Of a stretch of DNA of 64,000 bases, positions 1-12,149 are shown in pieces. A program made the translations under genes and the position numbers. Position 1 is the first letter of the stretch; the number at the start of each line of letters is the position of its first letter. The stretch is from Zantedeschia hybrid cultivar (Eukaryota; Streptophyta; Magnoliopsida; Alismatales; Araceae). The notes below the pieces were generated by a model, which was not told where the DNA came from, searched no databases, and saw only the letters and a list, made by a program, of their open reading frames with translations. The stretch lies in the NCBI GenBank assembly GCA_030544215.1, contig JARZZO010000002.1, positions 74,221,150 to 74,285,149 on the forward strand, given 5' to 3'.

Positions 1-2
1 GC

Positions 3-1859
3 GGCGCCGGCGGCGGTGGAGGATTTGGGGTGGTTGATCCGGTCTTTGGCTTCGAGCCCACATTTGGAATCGGGGGCGGGGGGTCGAGTTCCGTGGTCGC
101 CCCGCCTCTGGCTTGTTCTGTTTCAGTTGCTTCCGGTGGGGGGTTTCCTGTCGCTAACAACAATGGCAGCACCAATGGTGGCAATAGGATTCTTCCGATC
201 ACGCCCGGCACAGTCCCACTGCCGGGCATCAAAGTCTCACCTTTTGGCAATAGCTCTAATCCCACTCTCGTGTTCCCGCCATCGCCCGCAAGCAGCATTC
301 CGCTTCCTCTTTCCCTGCCGCCGGGCATGTTCTTCCAGGAGCCAACCGTGGAAGAGAAGGCGCTTCCTTTCGGCCCCAATGTCCTCCTAAGCCAGCAGCA
401 GGTGCAAACCCCTCAGAACCCGGCCTTCTTCCTGCCCTTGTCGCCCTACACCCAGCCAGACCACCAGCAGCAACTCCCCCTCCTCCCCCCTCATCCCAAA
501 CGCCATCACGCCATGGTCGACCCCAGCTGCCAGGTACCCCCGAGGATTCCCGCCTCCAACCCGGGCCAGGATCTCTTCCTGAGACGGCACCAACAGCCGC
601 CGCCGCAGCAGCAGCCGCAGGGCTTCGACAGCTTGCATTCCCTTTCCAGTCATAGTCTTCAACCAAGACCAATGAAACCGAAGCAGCCGGGAGATGAGGC
701 CACGACAGCAGCAGCGGCGCAGCAGCAGCAGCAGGCGCTGGTCAACCCGCTTCTGAAGGCCGCCGAGCTGGTCGAGGCCGGCAATTTCGTTAACGCGCAT
801 GGGATATTGGCGCGGCTCAATCACCACCTCTCCCCCAATGGGAAGCCCCTCATCAGGTCCGCTTTCTACTGCAAGGAGGCCCTTCAATGCATCATCTCCA
901 ACCATTCCAGCAGCAACCCTCTCTCCCCATCGCCGCCTCTACAGCGCAACTCCTCACCAACTGCCTTGTCTTCGCCATTGGACGTCGTCCTCAAGCTAAG
1001 CGCCTACAAGGCCTTCTCAGACATATCTCCCATCCTACAATTTGCCAACTTTACCTGCACCCAGGCCCTCCTGGAAGAATTAAGCGTGTTTGATCACGTC
1101 CACATCGTCGATTTCGACATCGGGGTTGGTGGGCACTGGTCTTCCTTCATGCAGGAGCTTGCTCAGAGGCGCTGCGCCGCCACTGCGTCCTCTCCTTCCT
1201 TGAGGATAACTGCGTTTGTCTCTCTTTCCTCCCACCATCCTTTCGAGCTGGCGCTCACAAGGGAGAACCTCACCCATTTCGCAACTGAACTCAGCATCCC
1301 ATTCGAGCTCAACATCCTAAGCATGGACTCCTTCGACCCGGCAGGCCTTCTCAGCATGTCACAGAGTGGCGAAGCCATTGCAGTGAACCTACCCGCGGGC
1401 ACGACCTACCCTTCTGTCCCGGCTCTGCTGCGCCTTGTGAAGCAGCTTGCGCCAAAGATCGTGGTGTCCGTGGACCATGGGTGTGATCACAGCGACTTCA
1501 CATTCTCCCGTCACTTCCTACATGTATTGGAATCCACAACTGTCCTTCTGGACTCCATTGATGCCGCAGGGAGCCCCTCGGATGTGGCGAATAAGATCGA
1601 ACGGTACCTAGTGCAGCCAAGGATTGAGAATTCTGTTCTGGGGCGCCACCGTGCCGCTGATAAGGCGCTTCCTTGGTGGACTCTGTTCGCCTCCTCCGGG
1701 TTTGTGTCTGCGCCCTTCAGCAACTTCACCGAGACGCAGGCCGAGTGTCTCTTGAAGCGGCTACAGGTGAGGGGGTTCCATGTGGAGAAGCGCCAGGCTT
1801 CACTTCTCCTGTGCTGGCATAGGGTGGGGCTGGTATCTGTGTCTGCGTGGAGGTGCTGA
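3..1859 (+). CDS. HAM: GRAS transcriptional regulator, HAM/SCL6-22-27 type (5' partial)
   Basis: Members of this clade keep shoot-meristem cells undifferentiated in the nucleus, in Arabidopsis partly with WUSCHEL-type partners (family knowledge). The open frame runs without a stop from base 3, so the N-terminus lies off the window. The GTG at position 30 is only an internal valine and no start is claimed. Counting from position 30, residues 1-235 are low complexity (Gly, Ser, Pro and Gln tracts, with AAAAQQQQQ near 230). The GRAS domain runs from about 239 to 609: the first leucine-rich part with LVEAGNFVNAHGILARLNHH, the VHIVD motif at 357-361, and a C-terminal SAW region ending WHRVGLVSVSAWRC. 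The miR171 target falls on GILARLNH (258-265), which is diagnostic of the HAM/SCL6-22-27 group. No intron interrupts the visible frame, as usual for this group. The exact paralogue number is not assignable. Confidence 0.95.
   Translation, partial: GAGGGGGFGVVDPVFGFEPTFGIGGGGSSSVVAPPLACSVSVASGGGFPVANNNGSTNGGNRILPITPGTVPLPGIKVSPFGNSSNPTLVFPPSPASSIPLPLSLPPGMFFQEPTVEEKALPFGPNVLLSQQQVQTPQNPAFFLPLSPYTQPDHQQQLPLLPPHPKRHHAMVDPSCQVPPRIPASNPGQDLFLRRHQQPPPQQQPQGFDSLHSLSSHSLQPRPMKPKQPGDEATTAAAAQQQQQALVNPLLKAAELVEAGNFVNAHGILARLNHHLSPNGKPLIRSAFYCKEALQCIISNHSSSNPLSPSPPLQRNSSPTALSSPLDVVLKLSAYKAFSDISPILQFANFTCTQALLEELSVFDHVHIVDFDIGVGGHWSSFMQELAQRRCAATASSPSLRITAFVSLSSHHPFELALTRENLTHFATELSIPFELNILSMDSFDPAGLLSMSQSGEAIAVNLPAGTTYPSVPALLRLVKQLAPKIVVSVDHGCDHSDFTFSRHFLHVLESTTVLLDSIDAAGSPSDVANKIERYLVQPRIENSVLGRHRAADKALPWWTLFASSGFVSAPFSNFTETQAECLLKRLQVRGFHVEKRQASLLLCWHRVGLVSVSAWRC
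803..823 (+). promoter_or_regulatory. miR171 target site in the GRAS mRNA
   Basis: The 21 bases GATATTGGCGCGGCTCAATC plus a final A are the exact complement of canonical miR171 (recalled sequence TGATTGAGCCGCGCCAATAT plus C). They encode GILARLNH in the first leucine-rich part of the GRAS domain. In this gene group miR171 cuts the transcript within this site, so mRNA level should be under miRNA control. The complement is read directly; cleavage is inferred from the family. Confidence 0.95.
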
Positions 1860-2399
1860 GAAATGCTGTTTCACAGGCATGTAGTCTTTTTAACTCATTC
1901 TTCCTCTCTTCTGTCAGAAGGTTGTGCCACTTAATTGTTATCTTCCAGGATGAATAATTCTCAAACTGTGGCTTCTGTACAGTGGCAATCTTCCTCTGTA
2001 TCATCTTTTGCTTTCTCATGCCTGTGGTTCCTCCCCTGATTTGAACTATCATTTGTTTAGAACAAATGTCTCTTAAGTAGAAACGCATTCAAGAGAATGG
2101 AAGACCTCTCACAGCTCAAGTTATTCTTGTAGAAGTTATTTGTAGTATCCATCATGCCTTTTGATGTTATGTGAAACGCAACACTTGCTTACGGTTAAGG
2201 TTGTGGAACCCTTGAAAGGAAGACATGCAAATGATGAAGTTTAACAACTTTACTTTCTGGTTCTGATTTCATCTTTATGACATGCTATCCCGGGTTTGGC
2301 CTATGCTTGTCCTTGGCTATTCCTTAATGTGGCACATCATATTAAATAATTGTGCTTCACACACTTGATGATGATTTTATTTGGCTTGTTGTCGTGATC

Positions 2400-2405
2400 A
2401 ATAAA
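2400..2405 (+). terminator. possible polyadenylation signal of the GRAS gene
   Basis: AATAAA about 540 bases after the stop codon in T-rich surroundings. It is the first canonical hexamer I noticed downstream. Plant signals are loose, so this is only a candidate. Confidence 0.3.
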
Positions 2406-3381
2406 ATTGAAGTTGTTTATGATCCTGTGCTTAATTTCCTATCTTGTCTCTAGTGATTATACCGGTGAATGGTCCCATAACATACTTGACATTTGTTATC
2501 AAAGTTTCAGTTATGCCCATCCATATTTCTACCCGTAAACATTGTGTCTCCATCCAGAAACAGTGGATCATGCCTTCCCAACTACTGCGAACTTGTTCTT
2601 TGTTAATTTTTCTTAATTTTACTGCTGTTACCTTCTGCAATTTACAATGATCTTAAGTAATATTCTCAGCAAGAAGAATCTCGTTTAGTTGATAATTGAA
2701 GCTCATGTTCCTTGCTGGGCTACTAAGTTCTTTGTCTTAGGGCTGTCCACCATGAGCCATTCCATAGAAGCAATCAGGCAGATTCCCCCTCGTTGTGGGC
2801 TTGGGGATGCCCTCTCAGTTCATCTTCTTGTTTTTATAGGAAATAATCCATTTAAGCCCAGTTGGTTTAGTCTTGATAGATAATCATATTGGTATGACAG
2901 TGATTTTTGCATGGATGTTATGGGGGATCAACATCCACACAATGTCTATCATATTTACATTGTATGACAATCCATGTGTTGAAGTTTGTGATGACAACCA
3001 GAACGACACAAAGGAGAACCGAGTAACTTGTGATTTTTATTCTTGTGCACCGTTTTCTATGGTACAAGTGACACATTGTTCCCTTCGTGCTGCTGGTATT
3101 GAGGGTCCCAGCAGAGCCTCGTCCTCCTTGAAGTTTGCCTTTGATTGTAGCCGATTTATAGTGGATTCAGCAGTGATAACCGGTTGTGAAAAATGTTTTC
3201 ACGTCTTACATGTAGTTCATTATTTGGTCCAGGAAACAAAACATGTAGATGTGATAAAACCCTCATTATCTGTGGTCTCCCTTGGTGCATTCATGTGCTG
3301 TTTTGGCATAAACAGTTATTATGATGAAGTTGCATATAGTCTTATTCAAACTGCTGGTCACGAATACTGTTGAGAGGATTC

Positions 3382-3509
3382 AAATGCCGAATCATTTAGG
3401 GCATTGTGTACATGAAGTCTTCAGTGGTTCTTTTGGCCGCTTTTAAAATGCCGAATCATTTAAGGCCTTGTGTACATGAGATCTTCGGCTGTTCTTTTGG
3501 CTGCTTTTA
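3382..3509. repeat. tandem duplication, two 64-bp units
   Basis: Both units start AAATGCCGAATCATTTA, continue with a TTGTGTACATGA segment and end in TTTTGGC followed by GCTTTTA. They differ by a few substitutions. The second copy starts 64 bases after the first. Confidence 0.85.
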
Positions 3510-5346
3510 TGTGTTAATTCTGTTGGCTCTGCTTCAATGTTAGAAGCCTATTTGTCACAGGGTTCACGAGTACTGATACAGATGAATGAAAACTGTAGCT
3601 ACATTTTCTCTCCTATTGAATAGATTATCTTTCGCTAGTTCCTGTTTTCCCTCTTTTGGTGAACTGGCATTGCACAATTGATCTTGGGTACTTTCTTATT
3701 GTATGTGTAAATAGTGGCACTGCACATGAACGTTCTTGGCTGTTCGGCCGGGGTATTTGCCATTTTGTTGTAGCATATTTGCTCCACTGCTACTTGGGGG
3801 TTGGGGGGGATCCTAACAAAGATGCTCTGTCGCAAATGCCTGAAGAAATGTTGTCATTTTTCCCGAGAAAGAGGATCGTTTGCTTTTCAGTTCTTCCTGC
3901 ATGTTATTCAAAATGACTCAAATTTTTCTTGTTAGGGGGGTTATCTCTCTTCCTTTCCCATGTCTCCGGTCACCAAATCTTCTTGTTCGTGTAGGTGATT
4001 TCCTTCACTAAACAATTCTCTTGTTGTCCTTTGTCTCTTTTCCTATGTGGTCCTCATTTTTAAAACTCACGTCCATTATCCTGTGCTCTTGCATCTTTGT
4101 TCATTGAACTCAGTGAGGGCTTAATCCTATGTGATCGTTCTCCCCCAACTACCACCACAGTAGAGTTTATTAGCGCCTACTTAAATCGCTCGCCGGCAAG
4201 ATCCAAACAAAGCATCTCCCATGGCTGTCGGGGTGTCGACCCACCACCATCTTCTTGGTGCCTGTGGGTGGCTGCCCTCCGGCCTCGTTGGCTGGGCGGT
4301 GGCGGCTCCGATCGACGAAACCCCGCACCGGCTGCCGAGTACAGCCGACCTACAATGCCGGCCTCCCTCATTCTTTATAGTTCATGGCCGTCCGAATTTA
4401 ATACGCTTCACCCTTTGATCCGTCACATGGTTTGTGTCGGCCATCACATGCCTTCCCTCGTCATCTAATGTCCTCTCTGATTACTTCTCCTCATCATTAA
4501 TTTAAGCGTTGCCCATGTTTAACTACAAGGCAAAGGTACACAGCAGCACATAAAGAAATGGGAAACCCATGTTGCAGGTGAGAACGGAAATCCCTTTGGG
4601 GTTTGCAAAACTGACGCGCCCATCCGAACATGCCCTTGTAGTGGTTTGTGGGCAATGCACACCGCGCCTTTACTTTGAACCATCCGCCCTCCCGCCCTCC
4701 CCTTTTTTTATTTGTAAAGTCTGCTTGCACCAGACGGGTCTGTGAGTGTGTGTGCATGGCTGTACTGTGTGCCCTTCTTTCCCTTTCAACATCCTCTTCT
4801 TATCCCCGCTTAAGCTTTTAACGATAAAATTTGCAAGGTCTCATTAAAGTTTGTTAGAGCAGGAACTCCAAGATCCTTTTCCGTCTCCTTCCTCTCATGT
4901 TGTATACATACCAAACAAAAGGGTACTAGGGCCCCCCAGGGCTCTTCACAACGCTGGGACCTGTTGTGGTGGGGGGGACAATTGAGGACGTAGATGTGTG
5001 GAGGCTGTGGGGCGGGGTGTGGTGTTTGGCGCTGAGGTCCCCTTTCTTTCCAGAGGTGTCCTCCACATGGTTGGTCATCATGTGGATGGGAAGGGGACAT
5101 GATTTGGGAAATGTGGGGGGGTGAAGAAAGCCATCACCCTTAATGCCTTGCCATTGCATCGAGCACTGGCCTGCAAGTTTGCGAGTTGGCTCTATGGAGT
5201 CCGGGCAGTGTTACCGAGAAGAGACAACGGCACACATGGTACATTCCCCTCCCCCAAATGCTCAAGGGAAACTCTTGTTGTGGGGAAGGTTTTCAGTTTT
5301 TTAAGGAGTTTTTTACATTTCAGTCCAAGCTGTTGTAATTTCAGAT

Positions 5347-5710
5347 GTCTTTGAAGAGTTATACTTGTTGTGATGCCCTGCTGCAGGGGGGGGGGGGCAT
5401 TGCATAAGGCATATTTTATTTGAATTTTTTAAAGGTTGGGCTCACGTGTCCTACGTGTCTGTATAGGCCTGATCTTTGATTGGACGAGTCAAAAAGTTTT
5501 AAAAAATAAAAAAGTGAAGTTCTAATAGGGCAAGTCTAATAACAGTTTTTATTTTCTTAGAATTTTTTAGATTGATTCATTGGAGATCGGGCTGTACGGA
5601 TATGTAGTGCACGTGGCATCCGACCTTAAAAAATAATATTTTTTAAACCCATTACAATACCCCACACTGCATTAGTGGGGCCATGGTAGGAAGTATTACT
5701 CGTCTTTGAA
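5347..5710. mobile_element. Mutator-type foldback MITE (family B), complete, 9-bp TSD
   Basis: The element is 5356-5701, starts GAGTTATACTTG and ends AAGTATTACTC, so its ends are inverted repeats. It is flanked by an exact 9-bp direct repeat GTCTTTGAA (5347-5355 and 5702-5710). Inside, each half carries an inverted copy of a block with the GATCGGRCTGTACRGA-type motif next to AT runs, so the whole element can fold back. A 9-bp duplication is the Mutator-superfamily signature. There is no coding capacity. Confidence 0.85.
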
Positions 5711-6192
5711 ATCTTGATAGTATTAAAGAACCTCTTGCAAACTTTTACAGTTCTAAAATGATTAAGATCCTATTGTTTGTTGGAAGAGTACAAGAGTAAC
5801 AAAACACTAAGTTTTACTCTAGCTAAAAAGACATAAAAGTTGGGAATTTAGCAATTCATTAGTGTCCTTTTTTTAACTTTTCTGGGGGAGAGGACGGGTT
5901 GCGAAGACAAGAAAGTGGCAGCAACATCGACATGCATGGGGAGGGGCAGAACACCTGATGGTGCGGGCTGTTTTAGCAAGGAACTAAAAGCAATTGAGCA
6001 ACCTGAGACCTATGATTTACTGAACGCCTCTTTGCCTTAGACAGTCTTTTAAGACATTTAGATATGGTGTTTGAATACGACATGATACTCGGACATACAT
6101 ATTTGATGTTCTACTTTAAGATGTTAGGATGAATACTCGGTTTATCTCTTTGGAATATTTTTTCGTATGTTATAATTAGATATAATTGACTT
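5711..6192. other. AT-rich intergenic, nothing recognised
   Basis: No open frame or repeat structure that I can support. Confidence 0.4.
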
Positions 6193-7023
6193 ATATTTGA
6201 CGAGGGGCGATTGAGTTCCAGTTCAAATAGGCCCATTTGACTGACGAGCCCCAAAGGCCTACAACTCACAGGAGTTGGTGCGAGAGGGCCACATCGCTCT
6301 CAGTATCTCGACGGACATCCAAGGTTGGGAATCCGAGATTAACAAGCCCGGGTCTCTAGACCACCAGGCTATGCACCTGTTGGCAGCTCCTGAGACTCTA
6401 GGGTTTTGGTCAAGCTACCCAAAATTTGTAAGTCAGCCATCCCTATCGGCCACCGGATATTGACAACTCAACTAGGCGAAAATCGGGAGTCTAGAGTTGG
6501 AAGGCTATTTTCTCTCGACCTTCCGAGACGACAAAGGTTCTTTTGGGGGTGACCCGCAACGCTTCCCCTTCATTAGGCGGAGCTTGCGCGTTAACGGCAT
6601 AATTGCCCAGTTTAAGCAGGTCCGCACGATTTACTCTCTCCAATCACGAGTAGATCCCTCATTGTCTATTGCACCACAATCTCTTCAATCGAGGGGAGTG
6701 GATCGTGAGATCATGGCCTCTCCAGAGGCAACTGTCCACAGGACATCTTCGGGACAAGAGAATATAAATCTCTAGACCTTCTTCAGTCATATGTATGCAA
6801 TATTGTGCACAAAAAACGCCTAGTAAGATCTCATCTTCTAGCACCTAACTTAGGCATCGAAGGATTTTACTCACCAAGAGTTTGGGGGGCATCTTGACGC
6901 CTCTTATTCCTCTTGCAGGTTCTATCTTGAGCGTTTCTACCCAGTGACAAATTTTATCGAGTAGCCAGGATCTTCGATCGAACGGTCATTGTGGTCCGAC
7001 CAGTTTTCGACTGTTACAATATC
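6193..7023 (+). mobile_element. probable solo LTR
   Basis: The stretch 6198-7018 begins TGACGAGGGGCG and ends GTTACA, giving the TG...CA termini of an LTR. It contains a TATAAAT box near 6763 and is more GC-rich than its surroundings. The flanking 5-mers are ATATT (6193-6197) and ATATC (7019-7023), a 4-of-5 target duplication. No internal domain or second LTR lies next to it. The boundaries are inferred. Confidence 0.5.
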
Positions 7024-9894
7024 ATTTATGCTCTAAATAAATTTTAATAATAAAATTTTAAGATGTACATATATGAGTAAATATAAATATATGTTTATAT
7101 ACATCTCATATTTTCGTGTCATATTATTAAAGTTTGGTCATGTCCAATGTGTATGCTCATGTTGACTCTTGACATATGTGTCTATATCCAGATGTCATAG
7201 CTTGGGGCCAAATCTGGAGTTGAGGGTAAGGGGATTACGATGGCCACATGTTTAAAATTTTAAGTTTAATTTTAAGTCTTTTAGATCTACGCATATATTG
7301 ACTGGAGGAGATCAAATGATTAGTGAGTCCTTTAGTCTCGATTAGTATCATTCTTAGAAGAGATGATACTAATTATATCCTTTACAAAGAAGAAATTTTT
7401 TTATTAATCATCAGAATATACAAACTTAGCACACCACAAGTATAATTACAACTATAATATTGACAAATAAATTCATTTATGCCAAAATATCCCAAACTCA
7501 TTTGCGTTACAAATTAGTCTATCAACTCGTTACATCAAGCACACATGGACAAAAACTTCCATTTATACCAAAATATCTCAAACACAATTGAGTTATAAGT
7601 TTCTCAATCAAATCATCACGTCAACCACACATTCGTTTCACGGAAGCAAGAAGGTATCTATGAAAAGACGCACGCAAGGGATTTATCGTTCTATGTAGCA
7701 TTGAATCCCCATCAAACATTTGTTATCTAAGAATTTATGACTCACATTCATGTATAGCTCATCATATATCGTCCAAAATCCTTTGCATTTAGCACAGTGC
7801 ATCAGCCATTAATGAAAAATTCAAAGGATGGTGACCCTTAAACCTTTCTTTATTTAGTCCTTGGGCTGTAACATAGCCTTCAAATTCTAGCATTAGCTTT
7901 CCTGGGTCAAATGCTATAACATACCCTTCAAATGTCAAAATTAGCTTTCCTAGGCCAAATACTACCACTATCATCACCGTGAAGAAGTCAATTTTTTAGA
8001 AAGATAGATGTACATCACTTGACGAGAGTATTTTAAATCTTATCTTTAACCACCATGGCTTAATTTAGATTGGGCAAAGCTCAAAGGCATCCCTATCATA
8101 GCTCCAAACTTGTCCTTAATGTCTACTGCAGCGGATTGAGGAAAAAAGGGAACAGATCTAATGGTGGGGATGAGTGAATTAGGTGCTCCCTCTGGTCCAC
8201 GACGGCAACGAATAGATGGAGTGGGAAAGCTATCTGACGGTAGAGATGGGTGGATGAAGCGTGTAAGCGATCTGACAGCATTGGTGTCACGAATCAAGCG
8301 GTGGCCCTCCTCCATTTGATAGGTCTAGACCTGCAGCCATGTCGGGATTGGTTTGGGTGTCACCCAGATGTGATGCTGAGCTGGGGTCGTTGGGTTCCAG
8401 AGGAAATCTCATGATACCTGGTTGGCCCCTTTTTGGTGCCTCGGGGTTTTGTCGTTTACTCCAAGGAATCGAGTACTGGGTAGCATGAATCACCTTGAAG
8501 CGCTCCTATTTTGGGCCCTTACTCGGTTGGCTTGTTTTGACTCCTTATTGGGTCAGCTGTTGAGCCTTAAGTGGGCTTTTGTTTTTTTCCTTGCTACATT
8601 TATTTAAGACTCCTTTCGGGTGAATACAGTAGACAATGTGATCACCCGTGTTTTGAACATGTGAAAATAACATTCAAGCATACCGTTTAGATTTGGAAAG
8701 ACACTACTCAATAAAGAGATCAATTAGAAATTAAATAATTTTTGGATTACAGACTTCCAAGATCCCATTCACATTTTGAATGGGCTCTCAAAATTCATTC
8801 ACGTGAGTGTTAGGCCTTAATTTCAACATTTGGGAGATAGGAAAGATGGACTTCGCTTTCATTCATGAGAAACTTGTGTTTGGGCAGATAGGAAAAATGG
8901 CCTTAATTTCAACATTTGGAAGATAGAAGAATTACTTGGTGGTGGAAGGGGGCTCTCTCTCTCTCACTTGAAGAACCATACATATTTGACAAAGGTTTAT
9001 CCTATTCATTTTGGTATCTAATCATTTAATTTTTAAATCCTACAATAAAAACTTTTTTAGACAATACAAAAATGTAGAACATCGTGGTTCATTTATGAGG
9101 CACAACAATCTAATTTCTTTTACTTTATGCAAGTGCCACACAATGAATAGAAGACGTCAAGGTGCATAACTACATATCATTGTTGATCACAGGATAAAAT
9201 TTAAAAATGTAATAATACTAATTGTGTCTACCAAATGAAATGTTAGTTATGAAGTAGACGTTAAAAAAAAAAATTACCATAGAAGTTGAGGATTGGATTG
9301 CCAATTTACATGTTTGCATGAGCAACTAAGTTCTTGTTATGAATTATCATTTTCTTTTTATCTAATGAAATGATGATGGTTCTTTTCCACTACTTTAGTT
9401 TATGTCCCTTTTTAAATCATTTGTAATAGTCACACATTTTTTTTTTTACTTTTACAAATAAGATTTGAGCACTTCTTTCGTACATAATCTATAATCCATG
9501 AAGGTATACATGAGTTGTTTTCTTTGTTCATTGACTATAATCAGTTGTTATGTCTCAAAATTTGTCATTGATTTCATGTTTTGTGTAATCATAGTCTCCT
9601 TTATTTTAATTTGCAAGGCCTTCAAAATATCACTTGCAAAACATGGTGGAACAGTATGAATATTTCTCTTATGAACTAAAAGTATGGCAGCATATTCAAT
9701 CTCTTTTATTCATTTTATTTTTAATTTCACATTTTCTTTCATTATGCTATGCAAAGTGTTAAACATGCTTTATGCGACTTAGAACAAAATAGTTTATTGT
9801 GAGATATTTGTAAATTTATACCTAATATTAGCTATTTATATTAAGTACTATGTTGGATTTAAAAACTTCCTTAGGTTAAGTTGTTGTTAATGTA
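7024..9894. other. AT-rich intergenic with unclassified repeats
   Basis: No gene recognised. Two related A-rich stretches lie near 7490-7600 ('accaaaatatctcaaac'-like), and a related phrase pair lies at 7850-7965 (CTTCAAATTCTAGCATTAGC and CTTCAAATGTCAAAATTAGC). The segment 8080-8500 is GC-richer and may be another LTR remnant, but I cannot delimit it. Confidence 0.4.
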
Positions 9895-11020
9895 TAATAT
9901 ACTCAACTCAATTCAACTCAACTCAACTAAGTTTTAATCTCAAATTAATTAGGGTCAGCTATATGGATTCTCTGTCTCTACTCTAAATTTTTTTGGACTA
10001 CCTCTTCTGAAAGATTTAAGGTCTCCAAATCATATGTACTACCCTCCTCCAAGTTAATCTAGGTTTATCCATTTCTCTCTTCCCTTCTCCTATCTTAATA
10101 TGCTCAACTTTTCTAATTGGAGCCTCCCTAGGTCTATACCTAACATGTCTAAATCATCTCAATCTCCCTTCTCTTAATTTATGCTCAATTGATACCACTC
10201 CCACTTTTTCTTTAATATATTCATTTTAAATTTTATCTAATCTAGTATGCCTACACATCTACCTTAACATTCTTATCTTAGTAACATTCATCTTGGAGAC
10301 ATGTTATCCTTTCATCGTCCAACACTTACTACTATACAGTATTATAGGTCTTATCACTATACGGTATAATTTTTCTTTCAACTTCGTTGGGATCATGCGG
10401 TCACACAAGACTCCCGTGACAAGTCTCCACTTCACCCATCTTGCTTTACTCTTATGGTTAACATCTTCCTCGCACCCTCCATCTTTTTGGAGAATCGAAT
10501 CAAGATATTTGAAATGAATGTTTTTTAGTATTGTCATTCTATCTGAGCTAACTTCCTCTTTTTACCCCTCCGACCTTCATTAAACTTGCAATACATATAT
10601 TATGTCTTAATTCTACTTAACTTGAAATCCTTAGATTCTAAGGTACTCTTCCAAAGCTCTAGCTTTCTATTAACTCTCTTTTGCGTTTTATCTATCAACA
10701 CAATATTATCCGTAAATATCATACACTACGGAATATTCTCTTATATATCTTTTATTAAATCGTCCATAACTAATGCGAAAAAACTTACGACTGATCTTTG
10801 ATGCAATTTAACTGAAATAAGAAAATATCTTGTTTCGCCTCCAATCGTGCATACACTAATAGTTGCTCATTCATACATGTCTTTTAATACAATATGTACC
10901 TAGTAGATACCCTCTTGTGTTTTAACATCCACCACAAGATATCTTTTAGAAAATCTATCGTAGGCCTTCTCTAAATCATTGAACACCATAGTTTACATTC
11001 TAAGAATGAGAAATAGATAA
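9895..11020 (-). pseudogene. RTE-type LINE, 3' part of reverse transcriptase, decayed
   Basis: Read on the minus strand, 10304-10537 encodes FKYLDSILQKDGG, ARWVKWRLVTGVLCDR and IRPIILYSSKCWTMKG. These match the C-terminal region of plant RTE LINE reverse transcriptases, where YLGS.L, GVLCD and LYG.ECW are conserved (family recollection). Further 5' on the minus strand (10700-10800) lie decayed stretches resembling HQGS and FALVMDEL. The frame is broken many times, so this is a dead fragment. The 3' end (9900-9928) is a run of TTGAG-like pentamers, the simple-repeat tail typical of RTE elements. Confidence 0.75.
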
Positions 11021-12149
11021 TGTCTTTTTATTTCCTATAATGAGGAATGACAAAGAATTTTTAAGAATAAATATAAAAAAAGAAACATAAGCATTTTTGG
11101 ATGACTTTTGAGAACAAATTGATTTTATACATCTCTTTCTATAAAATATATACATTTTATACTTTTTTTAATATGTACACCTATTTACAATTGACCAGAG
11201 TTTAATTCCAGAAAAACCCAATATTTTCTTCCTAAAGAATTAGAGTTATGCATAACTCTAATAATTTTACTTAATTAATTAGACGATAATTATAGACCCA
11301 AGCGAATCTTTAGAGAAGTAATACTATGGACAGAGAAATAATGTTTCAACACATCAAAGCCGTACGACGGTTTTAAAATTTTAAGTTCCCGGCCAATTTG
11401 AACCCGAAACCTTCCAAAAGGGATGTCTCGGTCAAATAGTGGATCAGATTAGTTCAGCTTGACTGTAGCCCTCCATCGACCGGTCGGCACGAGCTCATGT
11501 TAACTTGATTGCATTGGCATCAATTGAAATAATTGTTTGCCAATGGGAGTGTAAAGTCCACTTACAAGTTAATTGCAGACATCAGCTAATCTGTCCCATG
11601 AAATTATAATAATCGATCTTTTCAATATTTCTGGATCATATATATACGCCAAAATTTTGGTCCATTAAATCACATGGTACGTAACAATAACTTTTTTGTT
11701 TATTTAGGTGTAATTCTTGAGCGATACAAGTACTCTGATTAAAAAGTATCCAAAAGATAATAATTTTAATGTGACACCATGATCAACGTTTCAATCCAAC
11801 TTCTATTTCGTTGGCCAATGTTTTTCTAACCTAACACATTTTCCTAAAATGATTTGACTTATAGAGTCGTGTGCGTAATAAGTCCTTGATTAACTTAGTT
11901 ATCTTATGCCTAATAACATGATGCTTTCCAGATAGGAAAGTATTTTCCAGCAATAAAAAAAAAACATTCTGACCACAGTGGGTCCAAAAATATTCTGTTA
12001 GTTTTTAAATCCTCATTCTTTTTCCGACCGTTAACTATTAAATGAATCAAGGAAGATTATAAAACCATCAAAGCTAAATCCTTGTCTGAACTGAGAGCGC
12101 GTCTACATAGAACAAGGTAGAATATTTTGAAATAAAGTACTTGTAGGTG
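11021..12149. other. AT-rich intergenic, nothing recognised
   Basis: Only short non-homologous frames are present. I see no terminal repeats. Confidence 0.4.

Larger units (their letters stand above)
1860..5346. other. 3' flank of the GRAS gene, no recognised gene
   Basis: The first part must include the 3' UTR. The remainder has open frames up to about 160 codons (for example 2894-3373) that resemble no family I know and have no GC bias or clear splice context. A short C-rich and G-rich patch lies at 4900-5120, and a G run at 5385-5397 falls just beyond this stretch. Confidence 0.5.

Noticed and set aside
256..905. Long minus-strand frames under the GRAS gene
   Set aside because: They mirror Gln/Pro-rich codons of the real gene and resemble no protein.
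2873..3373. 166-codon plus-strand frame after the GRAS gene
   Set aside because: Its nominal start is TTG, composition is AT-biased, and no family or splice context supports it.
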